From Nitrobacter sp039808345 (GTDB lineage: Bacteria > Pseudomonadota > Alphaproteobacteria > Rhizobiales > Xanthobacteraceae), in assembly GCF_047824785.1 (NCBI RefSeq), contig NZ_CP181167.1:1736001-1800000 (forward strand): DNA of 64,000 nt, read 5' to 3'. Positions 17,321 to 26,046 of this stretch are shown piece after piece. A program made the translations under genes and the position numbers. A model generated the notes under the pieces. It made no database searches and was not told the DNA's origin. It worked only from the letters and a program-made list of their open reading frames with translations. Numbering within the stretch: the first letter of the stretch is position 1; every line of letters starts with the position of its first letter.

Positions 17321-18454
17321 TTAACTTCGCGCAAACGTCTCGCGATACCCCGCCATGACGCCTTCGACCATCGCCGTCTGCGAGAAATGCTTGAGGATGC
17401 GCTCGCGCAGCGATTTCGCGCGTGCGGCTGCCGCCGCGGGGTCATCCAACGCGGTCGCGATGGCGTCCGCCAGGGCGGTGACGGCGCCGGGGGCGAACAA
17501 CGCGCCGGTGTGCTGATCGAAAATTTCCGGGATGCCGCCTACATTGGCCGCGATCATGGGAACACCGGCCGCCGCCGCTTCGATCACGACGTATGGCATG
17601 GAGTCGCCGCGCGACGGCACGACGAGCAACCGGCCTTTGGAGAATCCGTGGCGCGCCTTGACGTGCCCGATGAAGCGGATGCTCTCCCCAAGATTGAGGC
17701 GCTGGACCTGGGCTTTCAGCGCGTCAGTTTCCTCGCCGTCGCCTGCGAGCGTGAGCGTGAGACGCCGTCCGCCCTCCCGCAATCGCGCCACCGCGTCGAT
17801 CAGAAGGTCTGCGCCCTTGATGTGTCTGAACTCGCCGACATAGACGACGTCGGTGGCATCGCCGGCGAGCGGAACGGAATCGAACTCGCCCGCCGTCACG
17901 CCGTTGAAGACGCATTTCACGATCCCGGTCGGCCTGCCGACGATCCGCTGATAGGTATTCCGCGCGAACGCGCTCTCGAACAGGAACAGGTCGGTGCGGT
18001 TCATCAGCGCGCGTTCGAGGCGGCTGTAGAACATGCCCTTCATTGTCGTCGGCGGGTAGTGCAGGGATCCGCCGTGGGGCGTGTAGACGCGGATCGTGTC
18101 TTTCGATGAGACCTTGAGCCGCACGAAGGCGCCGGCCTTGGCGCCGTGTCCATGAAGGACCTGCGGCTTCAGCTTCGCAACCAGCGCGGCGAACCGCATC
18201 CACGCGAACAGGTCGCTGGGATGAGGGTTCCGGCGGATCGGAATGCGGTGGATGCCCAGTTTCATTCGCGGGGCGATCTCCGCGAAAGCCGCGGCCGCGC
18301 GCTCGCCGCCGGTGAGGCTGTCGGCGACGATGCCGACGAGGTGTCCGCGATCAGCCTGTCCGTTTGCGACATCGAGAATATGCCGGATGATTCCGCCGAC
18401 CGGCGCGCGCACGGCGTGAAGAATGCGGAGCGGTTGATCAGGCGGCGCCGTCAT
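17321..18454 (-). CDS. GT4-family glycosyltransferase
   Basis: 377 residues, GT-B fold. The N-half has HAVRAPVGGIIRHILDVANG and LHGHGAKAGAFVRL; the C-half has VVYVGEFRHIKGADLLIDAV, LTLAGDGEE, IRFIGHV and VVPSRGDSMPYVVIEAAAAG with the E-x7-E type signature followed by VPMIAANVGGIPEIF. It should add the next sugar from a nucleotide donor to the lipid-linked intermediate. It starts 3 bp after the wza-like stop (TGAGGCATG, the stop region also supplying the RBS) and 107 bp precede the next gene. Donor and acceptor are not predictable from sequence. It is the only sugar-adding glycosyltransferase beyond the initiating enzyme in this locus. Confidence 0.92.
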   Translation of the reverse strand: MTAPPDQPLRILHAVRAPVGGIIRHILDVANGQADRGHLVGIVADSLTGGERAAAAFAEIAPRMKLGIHRIPIRRNPHPSDLFAWMRFAALVAKLKPQVLHGHGAKAGAFVRLKVSSKDTIRVYTPHGGSLHYPPTTMKGMFYSRLERALMNRTDLFLFESAFARNTYQRIVGRPTGIVKCVFNGVTAGEFDSVPLAGDATDVVYVGEFRHIKGADLLIDAVARLREGGRRLTLTLAGDGEETDALKAQVQRLNLGESIRFIGHVKARHGFSKGRLLVVPSRGDSMPYVVIEAAAAGVPMIAANVGGIPEIFDQHTGALFAPGAVTALADAIATALDDPAAAAARAKSLRERILKHFSQTAMVEGVMAGYRETFARS

Positions 18455-18457
18455 GCC

Positions 18458-19156
18458 TCAGAACCAGCGTTCGTCGACGAGGATGGTATCGCCTGGGCTG
18501 AGCGGCGCGCCGGGTGGAAGCATGAGGCGGACGGTTCCGCCATCGTCGGTGTGGGTGACGATGACGCGGTCGCGTCTGGCGCGCGGCGAGAATCCGCCGG
18601 CGATGGCGACGGCGCTTTCGACCGTCATGTTGGGCACGAACGGATACTGGCCGGGAGCCGCCACCTCGCCGAGAATGAAGAACGGCCGGTAGGCCTCGAT
18701 CTCGACGGCGACGTAGGGCTGGCGAATGTAGCCGTTGCGCAGCCGCGCCGCGATGGCGGCGGACAGTTCGGCCGGCGTGCGGCCGCGCGCGGTGACCGCG
18801 CCGATCAGCGGCATGGTGATGCTGCCGCCGGCATCGACCAGATAGGTGTTGGTGAGGCCCTCCTGGCCGTAGACCACGATGCGCAGCCGGTCGCCTGCAT
18901 CGAGCCGGTAGGCGGGATCATGCATGACGGGCGGCGGCGCGGCGGCGTAGACGACAGGCACGGCGGTGCTGGTGAAGGTTGGCGTATGCCACAGTCCGCG
19001 GCGCGGGACCGGCGCGGGCGCCTTTCGTCCCGCATAGGCCATCGCATCGAGATCGTTATGCGGACGGGCCATCACCGCCGGAGCCCGGTGCTGCATGCAC
19101 CCGGACAACGCCAGCGTGGTCAGCAAGCCCAAGGTGACGGCGCGCAGGTTTCGCAT
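18458..19156 (-). CDS. Wza-like polysaccharide export lipoprotein
   Basis: 232 residues with a lipoprotein signal and lipobox LALSGC (Cys20). The polysaccharide export domain follows: YRLDAGDRLRIVVYGQEGLT, VDAGGSITMPLIGAVTARGR and TPAELSAAIAARLRNGYIRQ, PYVAVEI; then an SLBB-type segment (PFFILGEVAAPGQYPFVPNM). It is shorter than Wza of E. coli and lacks an evident C-terminal outer-membrane helix, as in HfsD/short OPX proteins. It is the first gene of the minus-strand operon and divergent from the Wzc-like gene, which would be its inner-membrane partner. Confidence 0.92.
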   Translation of the reverse strand: MRNLRAVTLGLLTTLALSGCMQHRAPAVMARPHNDLDAMAYAGRKAPAPVPRRGLWHTPTFTSTAVPVVYAAAPPPVMHDPAYRLDAGDRLRIVVYGQEGLTNTYLVDAGGSITMPLIGAVTARGRTPAELSAAIAARLRNGYIRQPYVAVEIEAYRPFFILGEVAAPGQYPFVPNMTVESAVAIAGGFSPRARRDRVIVTHTDDGGTVRLMLPPGAPLSPGDTILVDERWF

Positions 19157-19402
19157 CAGGCATCCATGAAAATATCAAATCCATTAAAGGCTTTTGTGGT
19201 TAATAAACCGTAATCGAAAGCGGCGCGCCGCACGGGCCGCTTTCCGGCCGGCGCGGGATTAACCCGGCAGCAACTATAATCGGCTGTAATCGACCTGTTC
19301 GGCTGAGCGTTTCCATTCAAGGCTCCAGCGTTTGCCTCGGGTTCAACGCGCGAATGTCAAGTTCACCCGAAAGTGCTACCATGCGTTGAGCGGGAGTGAG
19401 CA
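19157..19402. promoter_or_regulatory. Divergent control region between Wza-like and Wzc-like genes
   Basis: 246 bp. It holds a perfect 9-bp stem (GAAAGCGGC at 19216-19224 with GCCGCTTTC at 19236-19244, 11-base loop) and, toward the plus-strand gene, a consensus TATAAT at 19275-19280 without a good -35. The minus-strand side before the Wza-like gene is AT-rich (TTAATAAACC, GATATTTTCATGG). Promoter assignments are tentative. Confidence 0.4.
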
Positions 19403-21556
19403 ATGCGGTTTGCGTTCTGGCGTGCCGGCAAGACGACGATGTCGGATCCGGAGACTAAATCCGAGCCGGTGGCATCTGCGCCGGTTCAGGCGGCGTCCGA
19501 GGCATTGCCGAATCCGGAACTCGGCGACCTTGATCTGCGCTCCATCGGACGGGTGCTGCTGCGCAAGAAGCGCTTTATCATCATCCCGACGCTTCTCGCC
19601 TTCGCGCTTTCGCTTTTTATCGTCAATCTGATCACACCGAGATACAAGTCCGAAGCCCGCATCCTGATCGACGGGCGGGAGAACGTTTTCTTACGCCCGA
19701 GCGGCGAGCGCAACGACGAGCGCAACGCAGTGGATCCGGAAGCTGTCGCCAGCCAGGTGCAACTGGTGCTGTCACGTGATCTCGCCCGCGAGGTTATAAG
19801 AAAGAACAATCTCGCGGAGAATCCGGAATTCGACCCGGTGTTGAATGGCGTATCGCCGCTCAAGTCGCTGCTTGCGTTGTTTGGAATCGGTCGCGACCCG
19901 CTTCGGATGACGCCCGAGGAGCGCGTGCTGGAAGCCTACTACGACCGGCTGACCGCCTACGCCGTCGAAAAATCCCGCGTGATCGTCATTGAATTCCAGT
20001 CCATCGATCCGGAACTCGCGGCTTCCATCGCGAATTCGATCGCGGACGGCTATCTTGTCCTGCAACTCAACGCGCGCCAGGAGCAGGCGAAGGCCGCGGG
20101 TCAATGGTTGTCCGGAGAAATCGACAACCTGCGCAAGAAGGTTGCCGATGCCGAGTCCCGCGTGGAGGAGTTCCGGTCGAAATCCAGCCTTTTCATCGGC
20201 ATCAACAATACGTCGCTGTCGAACCAGCAACTCGGTGAGATCAATACCCAGCTGAACAACGCGCGCGCGCTCAAATCCGATGCGGAATCGAAAGCGCGGC
20301 TGATCCGCGGGATGCTTGAGAGTGGCAGACCGATCGAAGCCTCTGAAGTTCTCAACTCGGAACTGATCCGCCGTCTTTCCGAACAGCGCGTGACGTTGCG
20401 TGCGCAACTGGCGGAGCAGTCGTCGACCCTGCTTGGCCGGCATCCCCGGATCAGGGAACTGAGAGCGCAGCTCGCGGACCTCGATCGTCAGTTGCGCGAG
20501 GAGGCGGGCAAGATCTCGCGGTCGCTGGAGAACGACGCCCGCATCGCCAGCGGCCGGGTCGAGAGTCTCAGCAGCAGTCTCGATCAGTTGAAGAAGCTGG
20601 CGACATCCTCCAACGGCGACGACGTCAAGCTGCGAGCGCTGGAGCGCGAAGCCAGGGCGCAGCGCGACCTGCTGGAATCCTATCTCGCGAAATACCGCGA
20701 AGCCACCACGCGCGAAAACATCGACGCGGCGCCGTCCGATGGCCGCATCATCTCGCGCGCCATCGTCTCAAACACGCCGGCCTACCCGAAGAAGCTGCCC
20801 ATCGTCCTGATCGCGACGCTGGCGACCCTGATGCTGACTGCCGGCACGATCGTGACCGGCGAATTGCTGCGCATCACGTCGCCGCGCAGTCTGGCTACCG
20901 TTCAGCCTGCCGCGCCGGTGATGCGCGGGGTCCGCGTCGATCCCGCGCCGGCAGCGGAACTGGCCGACATCGCTCATCTCGCCGATGACCTGCGAGCGGC
21001 GGGCAAAGCGGCGCACAAGATCACGATCATGGGCACGGGTGAGAACGAGAGCATCATGCTCGCGGCGCTCGCGCTCGCGCGCCTGTTGACCGATGGCGCA
21101 AGGGTTGTCCTGATCGATCTGTCGCCGTCGTCAGCGGCGTTGACGACGGCTTCGGTCGATGCGGCGGCGCCGGGACTGGCCGACCTGATGCTGGGCGAGG
21201 TGTCTTTCGGGCAGGTGATCACCCGCGACCGGCTGTCGCCGCTCCATCTTGTCGGCGCCGGACGTTCCGACGCCGATCGCTCGCTGCTGCAATCGCCACG
21301 CCTTGCGATTGCGCTCGATGCTCTTCTGCGCGTCTATGATCATGTGCTGCTCGTCGCGGGCACCGCCACCGACCTGCCGGCGAAGCTCCTGACGGAGCAG
21401 GCGCGCGCGGTCGTCGTTCCCGACCCGTCGATGAACGCGGATGCGCGGATGCGGATGAGCGGCCAGCTCAAGGCTATCGGCTTTACGACAGTGACGATGC
21501 TCGATCCGGCATCGATCCGCCCGGATATGCAGATCGGTCCTCGCGAGGCGGCCTGA
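19403..21556 (+). CDS. Wzz/Wzc-type polysaccharide co-polymerase with degenerate kinase domain
   Basis: 717 residues. Two membrane helices (about 58-77 and 465-489) flank a large periplasmic region: a Wzz domain (RYKSEARILIDGRENVFLRP) and long coiled coils (about 220-450; GNVR-like RALEREARAQRDLLESYLAK). The C-terminal ATPase-like domain resembles BY-kinases, but the P-loop is broken: where family members have GEGKS, this has GENES (residues 546-550), Glu549 replacing the essential Lys. A Walker A'-like VVLIDLSPS is retained. There is no C-terminal tyrosine cluster. It should work as a structural chain-length regulator bridging to the Wza-like exporter encoded divergently. GGGAG precedes the ATG. 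Confidence 0.9.
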   Translation: MRFAFWRAGKTTMSDPETKSEPVASAPVQAASEALPNPELGDLDLRSIGRVLLRKKRFIIIPTLLAFALSLFIVNLITPRYKSEARILIDGRENVFLRPSGERNDERNAVDPEAVASQVQLVLSRDLAREVIRKNNLAENPEFDPVLNGVSPLKSLLALFGIGRDPLRMTPEERVLEAYYDRLTAYAVEKSRVIVIEFQSIDPELAASIANSIADGYLVLQLNARQEQAKAAGQWLSGEIDNLRKKVADAESRVEEFRSKSSLFIGINNTSLSNQQLGEINTQLNNARALKSDAESKARLIRGMLESGRPIEASEVLNSELIRRLSEQRVTLRAQLAEQSSTLLGRHPRIRELRAQLADLDRQLREEAGKISRSLENDARIASGRVESLSSSLDQLKKLATSSNGDDVKLRALEREARAQRDLLESYLAKYREATTRENIDAAPSDGRIISRAIVSNTPAYPKKLPIVLIATLATLMLTAGTIVTGELLRITSPRSLATVQPAAPVMRGVRVDPAPAAELADIAHLADDLRAAGKAAHKITIMGTGENESIMLAALALARLLTDGARVVLIDLSPSSAALTTASVDAAAPGLADLMLGEVSFGQVITRDRLSPLHLVGAGRSDADRSLLQSPRLAIALDALLRVYDHVLLVAGTATDLPAKLLTEQARAVVVPDPSMNADARMRMSGQLKAIGFTTVTMLDPASIRPDMQIGPREAA

Positions 21557-21580
21557 CAGTTCGCCCGCGTGGGGGCGGTC

Positions 21581-22774
21581 TCAGCGCTGCAGCATCCCGC
21601 GCAGCATCTCGGCCGTCCGCTTCAGCGCGGGGGTCTGCTTTACCAGGCGCTTGGCGCGGGCCAGCGACGACATTCCGATGGCGGCCATTCTGCCGCGCGT
21701 GGTGAGCGGCAGGTAGCTGTCGAAGATGGGCTCGTCGCTTTTGCAGAACAGGCGCTTGTAGTCGTCCGATCCGATCCCGAGGTCGAGCGAGGTGTAGTCG
21801 CTCTCCGCATAATGATCGATGATATCGCGCATCAGGATCAGGCCGGGACTGTAGCGGGCGCTTTCCGACATCGTGTAGGTGTTGAACATCATCGAGAAGC
21901 GGTTGCCGTCCGCCACGCCGGCGAAGATCGCGATCACCTCGGCATCGCATTCGATGCCGTGGATTTCGATGACGCGTCCGCCGCCTGTCAGCGGTGTCAG
22001 GCAAGCCTCGCGCAGGAAATCCTCGACGCCAGCCTCGGCGAACACGTTCGGCAGCTTCTGCGCGGCCATCCGCAGCGGCTTGATCGCGAAGAACGCATCA
22101 CACATCCGCTTGATCTCGGCATCGGTCCTGGCCACGCAATAGTGATAGCCGGGCAGCGCCTGGAGCTTTCGTTCCTTGCCTTTGAGCCGGCGTCGAAACG
22201 AGTTGCTGATGCGCTCCGACGGCGATGAGCCTGGCGATAATATCATCAACGGACAGCCGTTGGCCGAGGGCTGGCTCGGCAGGAGCGCCATTGGATTTTG
22301 TTGATCGCGCCAGTGTCGCGGCTGCTGCGTGAACGCAAGCACGTCGATCCTGGCCGGAAGCGCGCCGATTCCCTGAACCAGCGCGTCAAGATCCGCACGC
22401 ATGGCGGAGGCCGCGAATTCCCGCTGCCAGAGCGCCATGTTGAAGGTCGTATGCTTGCCGCCCATGAAGCGTGCGACACGGACGCCGCTTTCCGTGCCGA
22501 TTGCGAGCGGGAGCAGCAGCAGCGGCTGCCGCTGGGCGTCGAAGGCGACGATGATGCCGGGTTGAAGCTGTTCGCCGGTTCCGACGTGTCGTTGCCAGGT
22601 GGAAAGGAGGTCGAATCGCTGATAGGGCGTCGAAAACTGCGATACTTCCAGGTTCCGCCAGATTGGCTCGGCTTCGCGCAGATCCTGAAGGATTTCCAGA
22701 TGCGCGATGCGCCCTCCGCCTGATCGTTCCTGTGCCTTCACGGTCGGACTTTCGATCAGAGCCGCCATGGTCAT
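21581..22774 (-). CDS. CelD/BioF2-like GNAT-fold acyltransferase
   Basis: 397 residues of the Acetyltransf_6 (CelD/HfsK, COG5653-like) group: an N-terminal LEILQDLREAEPIWRNLE region and FSTPYQRFDLLSTWQRHVG, then the C-terminal GNAT core with VIEIHGIECDAEVIAIFAGV, FNTYTMSESARYSPGLILM and LDLGIGSDDYKRLF. Such proteins N-acylate sugars of exported polysaccharides in the cytoplasm. It faces the Wzc-like gene with stops 24 bp apart and belongs to the polysaccharide locus by position. Start at 22774; a second ATG lies two codons later. Acyl group and acceptor are unknown. Confidence 0.82.
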   Translation of the reverse strand: MTMAALIESPTVKAQERSGGGRIAHLEILQDLREAEPIWRNLEVSQFSTPYQRFDLLSTWQRHVGTGEQLQPGIIVAFDAQRQPLLLLPLAIGTESGVRVARFMGGKHTTFNMALWQREFAASAMRADLDALVQGIGALPARIDVLAFTQQPRHWRDQQNPMALLPSQPSANGCPLMILSPGSSPSERISNSFRRRLKGKERKLQALPGYHYCVARTDAEIKRMCDAFFAIKPLRMAAQKLPNVFAEAGVEDFLREACLTPLTGGGRVIEIHGIECDAEVIAIFAGVADGNRFSMMFNTYTMSESARYSPGLILMRDIIDHYAESDYTSLDLGIGSDDYKRLFCKSDEPIFDSYLPLTTRGRMAAIGMSSLARAKRLVKQTPALKRTAEMLRGMLQR

Positions 22775-22804
22775 TTCCGAGCCTGTTATGTTTTATTTTG
22801 TTTC

Positions 22805-22907
22805 TATAGCGTTTTCGAGCGAAGCGGGAACCGGTTCGCGTGAAGAAAACGCGTTAAAACAATATCATAGAGCCTCGCTTCTGATTCAATCAGAAGCGCG
22901 GCTCTAG
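22805..22907 (+). repeat. Modular palindromic repeat, full copy, type A
   Basis: Constant module with arms GCGTTTTC/GAAAACGC and GCGAA/TTCGC, then the type A hairpin GCTTCTGATT-C-AATCAGAAGC bounded by AGAGCC and GGCTCT. It sits between the 5' end of the acyltransferase gene and the 3' end of the DUF2842 gene, both minus strand. Confidence 0.93.
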
Positions 22908-22997
22908 TCAGGAGAACCTTCGCATAAGAAACATCAACAAAGGGTAACGGCAAAATAATCCGGTGACGAAGCGGCGGTTCGCGAAGAGAAAGCCGCT

Positions 22998-23204
22998 TCA
23001 CGCGTCGGGCTTCGCCATCCAGCTCACGATCGGCATCGCCGGCAAGACCCAGCCGAGCCCGACGACAACATAGAAGATCGCCTGGTAAAGGCGAGAATCC
23101 GCGAGCCACGGTGTTTGGGCGATCGTCATGCCGAGCAATGACCAGACGACGACCAGCACGAGAAGGGCGATCGTGCCGAGGAACTTTCGAGTGCGTATCC
23201 GCAT
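22998..23204 (-). CDS. DUF2842 small membrane protein
   Basis: 68 residues with two hydrophobic helices (about 8-28 and 40-61) and a basic MRIRTRK start, ending in IVSWMAKPDA. It matches the alphaproteobacterial DUF2842 family, whose function is unknown. Divergent from ctaA, with which it shares a 95-bp upstream region. A purine-rich AAGG lies very close to the ATG. Confidence 0.8.
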   Translation of the reverse strand: MRIRTRKFLGTIALLVLVVVWSLLGMTIAQTPWLADSRLYQAIFYVVVGLGWVLPAMPIVSWMAKPDA

Positions 23205-23299
23205 ACCTTAAAGGAACTCGCGACTGAGACGGAGGCTTGCGCCAAGGCTGCGGTGGACTATAAAGAGCACGAAAAATACCTTCAACCGCGGCTTTTTTG

Positions 23300-24382
23300 A
23301 TGACCAATCCTATCGCAAAAAAGGAGTCCCATCTGCGCGCCGTGCGCTGGTGGCTGGTGTTCATGGCGATGCTGATCGCCGCCATGGTGCTGGTCGGCGG
23401 CGCGACGCGGCTGACGGAATCCGGCCTTTCGATCGTCGAGTGGAAGCCCGTGACCGGCTCGCTGCCTCCGCTTTCGCAGGAGGAGTGGGCCCAGGCTTTT
23501 GAGGGCTACAAAGCGATACCGCAGTATCGCGAGATGAACGCGGGCATGACGCTCGATCAGTTCAAGACCATCTTCTGGTGGGAGTGGAGCCATCGTCTGC
23601 TCGGACGCTTTATCGGTATCGCCTTTCTGCTGCCGTTCCTCTGGTTCATGTGGCGCGGCGCGCTGCCGTCGGATCTGAAGCGGCGGCTCTGGATCATTTT
23701 CGGCCTTGGCGGCCTACAGGGAGCGGTCGGCTGGTGGATGGTCGCGTCCGGTCTTACCGAGCGTACCGAGGTGTCGCAGTATCGTCTGGCGACGCATCTG
23801 GTGCTGGCGCTGCTGATTTTCACGGCGATCGTCTGGACCCTGCGGCGGCTATCGGATCGGCCGCCTACGCTGGCGTCGATTCGATTGCGGGTCACCAGCG
23901 GCATTCTGCTGGTGCTGGTGTTTGTGCAACTCTATTTTGGAGCGCTGGTCGCTGGGCTGCGGGCAGGGCGCGTCTTCAACACATGGCCGGACATCGACGG
24001 ATCGTTCATTCCGTCCGCGGACCGGCTGTTCTTCGAACAGCCATGGTGGCGCAATCTGTTCGATAACACGCTCACGGTTCAGTTCCAGCATCGTATGATG
24101 GCGTATGCGCTGTTTGCGATCGCCGTTCTCCACCTGATCGATGCTCTCGTGTCGCGCGCGAACCCCGCTATTATTCGCGGAGCGCTTTGGCTTGCCCTCG
24201 CGATGACGCTACAGGCGACGCTTGGCATCCTGACCCTCCTGTACGAGGTTCCAATCGTACTCGCGCTGGTGCATCAAGGGGTCGCGATTGTGGTGCTGAC
24301 GCTTGCGGTCGTTCAGGCCGAGCGGATGACGGAGGGCCAATCCGCCCGGCAACGCCAGGAACTGGGCGTGGCGGCCGGATAG
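23300..24382 (+). CDS. ctaA: Heme A synthase (CtaA/COX15)
   Basis: 360 residues, eight predicted membrane helices. The enzyme oxidises the C8 methyl of heme O to give heme A for aa3-type cytochrome oxidase. Conserved features: MVLVGGATRLTESGLSIVEW in the first helix, FWWEWSHRLLGRFIG, GLQGAVGWWMVASGL, RLATHLVLAL with the heme-ligand His, QFQHRMMAYALF, and LALVHQGVAIVVL near the end. This is the type found in alphaproteobacteria and mitochondria. ATG at 23300; a TTG one codon earlier is unlikely. Confidence 0.95.
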   Translation: MTNPIAKKESHLRAVRWWLVFMAMLIAAMVLVGGATRLTESGLSIVEWKPVTGSLPPLSQEEWAQAFEGYKAIPQYREMNAGMTLDQFKTIFWWEWSHRLLGRFIGIAFLLPFLWFMWRGALPSDLKRRLWIIFGLGGLQGAVGWWMVASGLTERTEVSQYRLATHLVLALLIFTAIVWTLRRLSDRPPTLASIRLRVTSGILLVLVFVQLYFGALVAGLRAGRVFNTWPDIDGSFIPSADRLFFEQPWWRNLFDNTLTVQFQHRMMAYALFAIAVLHLIDALVSRANPAIIRGALWLALAMTLQATLGILTLLYEVPIVLALVHQGVAIVVLTLAVVQAERMTEGQSARQRQELGVAAG

Positions 24383-24506
24383 GTTGTTTAGTTCTTGTCG
24401 AGGCGGGATCCCGCGCAGCTGCCTGCATTCGGTGCCCGCGTCAGAGTGGGCAGCATTGGCCCGAACCAAGCCCGACGCAGCGTCTCGCATGCTGCGATGC
24501 ATAACC

Positions 24507-24520
24507 TCCCGATATCGGGA
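24507..24520. promoter_or_regulatory. 14-bp perfect palindrome upstream of the nitrate/nitrite porter
   Basis: TCCCGATATCGGGA lies 122 bp before the porter start within a 260-bp intergenic stretch otherwise without features except another palindrome GCGGGATCCCGC at 24403-24414. It may be an operator; no regulator is known to me for this exact sequence. Confidence 0.35.
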
Positions 24521-24642
24521 CCTCTGCGTCTGTACAGATTCACAAGCCTGCTTATGATGCGACGCGGTCGTGGGCCGGGTGGGCCAGGCAGGGAACAGCC
24601 AAACCCTCGGTCGATTGCGAGTCAGCATCGGGGGCGAACAAC

Positions 24643-25872
24643 ATGGCGAGATCCGGCAACCTCTCCGTCCTGCTCATTACGACCTGGGCCTTCACCGTTT
24701 GCTTTGCTGTCTGGATGATGTTCGGTGTGATCGGCATTCCGATCCGCGAACGGCTTGGGCTTGGTTCGACCGAATTCGGCCTGCTCACGGCGACGCCCGT
24801 CCTCACCGGCGCATTATTTCGTTTACCGCTGGGCATCTGGACCGACCGCTTCGGCGGACGGATAATCATGCTCCTGCTACTGGTCGGCTGCGCGGTTCCG
24901 GTCTGGCTGTCCGCTTACGCGACCACGCTCTGGCAGTTCCTGCTGCTTGGACTCGCGCTGGGTCTGGTCGGCGCGTCCTTTTCGGTCGGCACGCCCTATG
25001 TCGCGCGCTTCTTTCCCAGGGAACGCCGGGGCTTTGCGATGGGTTTTTTCGGCGCCGGCACGATCGGCGCGGCCCTGAACATGTTCGTATCGCCCTGGCT
25101 CATAGAGGCCTATGGCTGGCAGATGGTGCCCAAGGTCTATGCCGTCGCGCTGCTGGTCACCGCGCTCCTCTTTTGGGCGTTGTCCGCGCGAGATCCCGGT
25201 GTCGGCGGCGAGGTGCCGTCGATGTGGCGACAATTGTCGGTGCTGCGCGATCCCCGCGTCTGGAAGTATTGCCAGTACTATTCGATCGTGTTCGGCGGTT
25301 TCACCGCGCTGTCGATCTGGATGCCGCAATACTTCAAGACCGAATACGGTTTCACCATCGCGCAGGCGTCGCTGCTGGCGGCGTGCTTCTCGCTTCCCGG
25401 TGGCGCCTTTCGCGCCCTGGGTGGCTGGCTGTCGGATCGCTTCGGCGCCCATAACGTCACCTGGTGGGTGCTGTGGGTTGCCTGGGTGTGCTTGTTTCTG
25501 CTGTCCTATCCCAAGACCGACCTGATCGTGCACACCGTCCGTGATCCGCTGAGTTTCCGCATCGCCCTGCCGTCGTGGTTCTTCACCATGCTTCTCTTCA
25601 CGCTCGGCATCGCCTTTGCCTGCGGCATGGCCTCGACGTTCAAATACATCGGCGACGATTTTCCCGACAGCATGGGAGCGGTATCCGGCGTCGTCGGCAT
25701 GGCGGGCGGTCTGGGCGGCTTCCTGCTGCCGATCACATTCGGAGTGATCCTTGACTGGCTCGGTTTCAACTCGAGCTGCTTCATGCTGCTCTACGGCATC
25801 ATCTGGGTATCGCTGACGCTCAACTATCTGACCGAGGTGCGGCGTGCGCCGGTCATGGGAGAGCAAGTCTGA
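24643..25872 (+). CDS. NarK-type nitrate/nitrite MFS transporter
   Basis: 409 residues, twelve membrane helices. The nitrate signature regions of the NNP family are present: an FRLPLGIWTDRFGGRIIMLL loop after helix 2, SFSVGTPYVARFFPRERRGF with GFFGAGTIGAALNMFVSPWL, the counterpart ALGGWLSDRFGAHNVTWW in the second half, and SGVVGMAGGLGGFLLPITFG. Substrate could be nitrate uptake, nitrite export or nitrite uptake; in a nitrite oxidiser it would fit nitrite/nitrate exchange. No nas, nar or nxr genes are adjacent, so direction is unresolved. A full type A repeat follows its stop. Confidence 0.82.
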   Translation: MARSGNLSVLLITTWAFTVCFAVWMMFGVIGIPIRERLGLGSTEFGLLTATPVLTGALFRLPLGIWTDRFGGRIIMLLLLVGCAVPVWLSAYATTLWQFLLLGLALGLVGASFSVGTPYVARFFPRERRGFAMGFFGAGTIGAALNMFVSPWLIEAYGWQMVPKVYAVALLVTALLFWALSARDPGVGGEVPSMWRQLSVLRDPRVWKYCQYYSIVFGGFTALSIWMPQYFKTEYGFTIAQASLLAACFSLPGGAFRALGGWLSDRFGAHNVTWWVLWVAWVCLFLLSYPKTDLIVHTVRDPLSFRIALPSWFFTMLLFTLGIAFACGMASTFKYIGDDFPDSMGAVSGVVGMAGGLGGFLLPITFGVILDWLGFNSSCFMLLYGIIWVSLTLNYLTEVRRAPVMGEQV

Positions 25873-25897
25873 TCGCCCGCGGCGGAGCAGTTACGTT

Positions 25898-26000
25898 AGA
25901 GCGTTTTCGAGCGAAGTGGAGACCAGTTCGCTTGAAGAAAACGCGACAAAACAAAACATGGAGCCCGCTTCTGATTCCATCAGAAGCGGAAAGGCTCTAG
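25898..26000 (+). repeat. Modular palindromic repeat, full copy, type A
   Basis: Constant module (with one change in the GTTCGCTTGAAG part) and hairpin GCTTCTGAT-TCC-ATCAGAAGC, closing with GGCTCTAG. Between the convergent ends of the porter and metY. Confidence 0.92.
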
Positions 26001-26046
26001 GCTCGGGATGTCGTCGTCGTATGAAGCGGACGATATTCAGTCCAAT

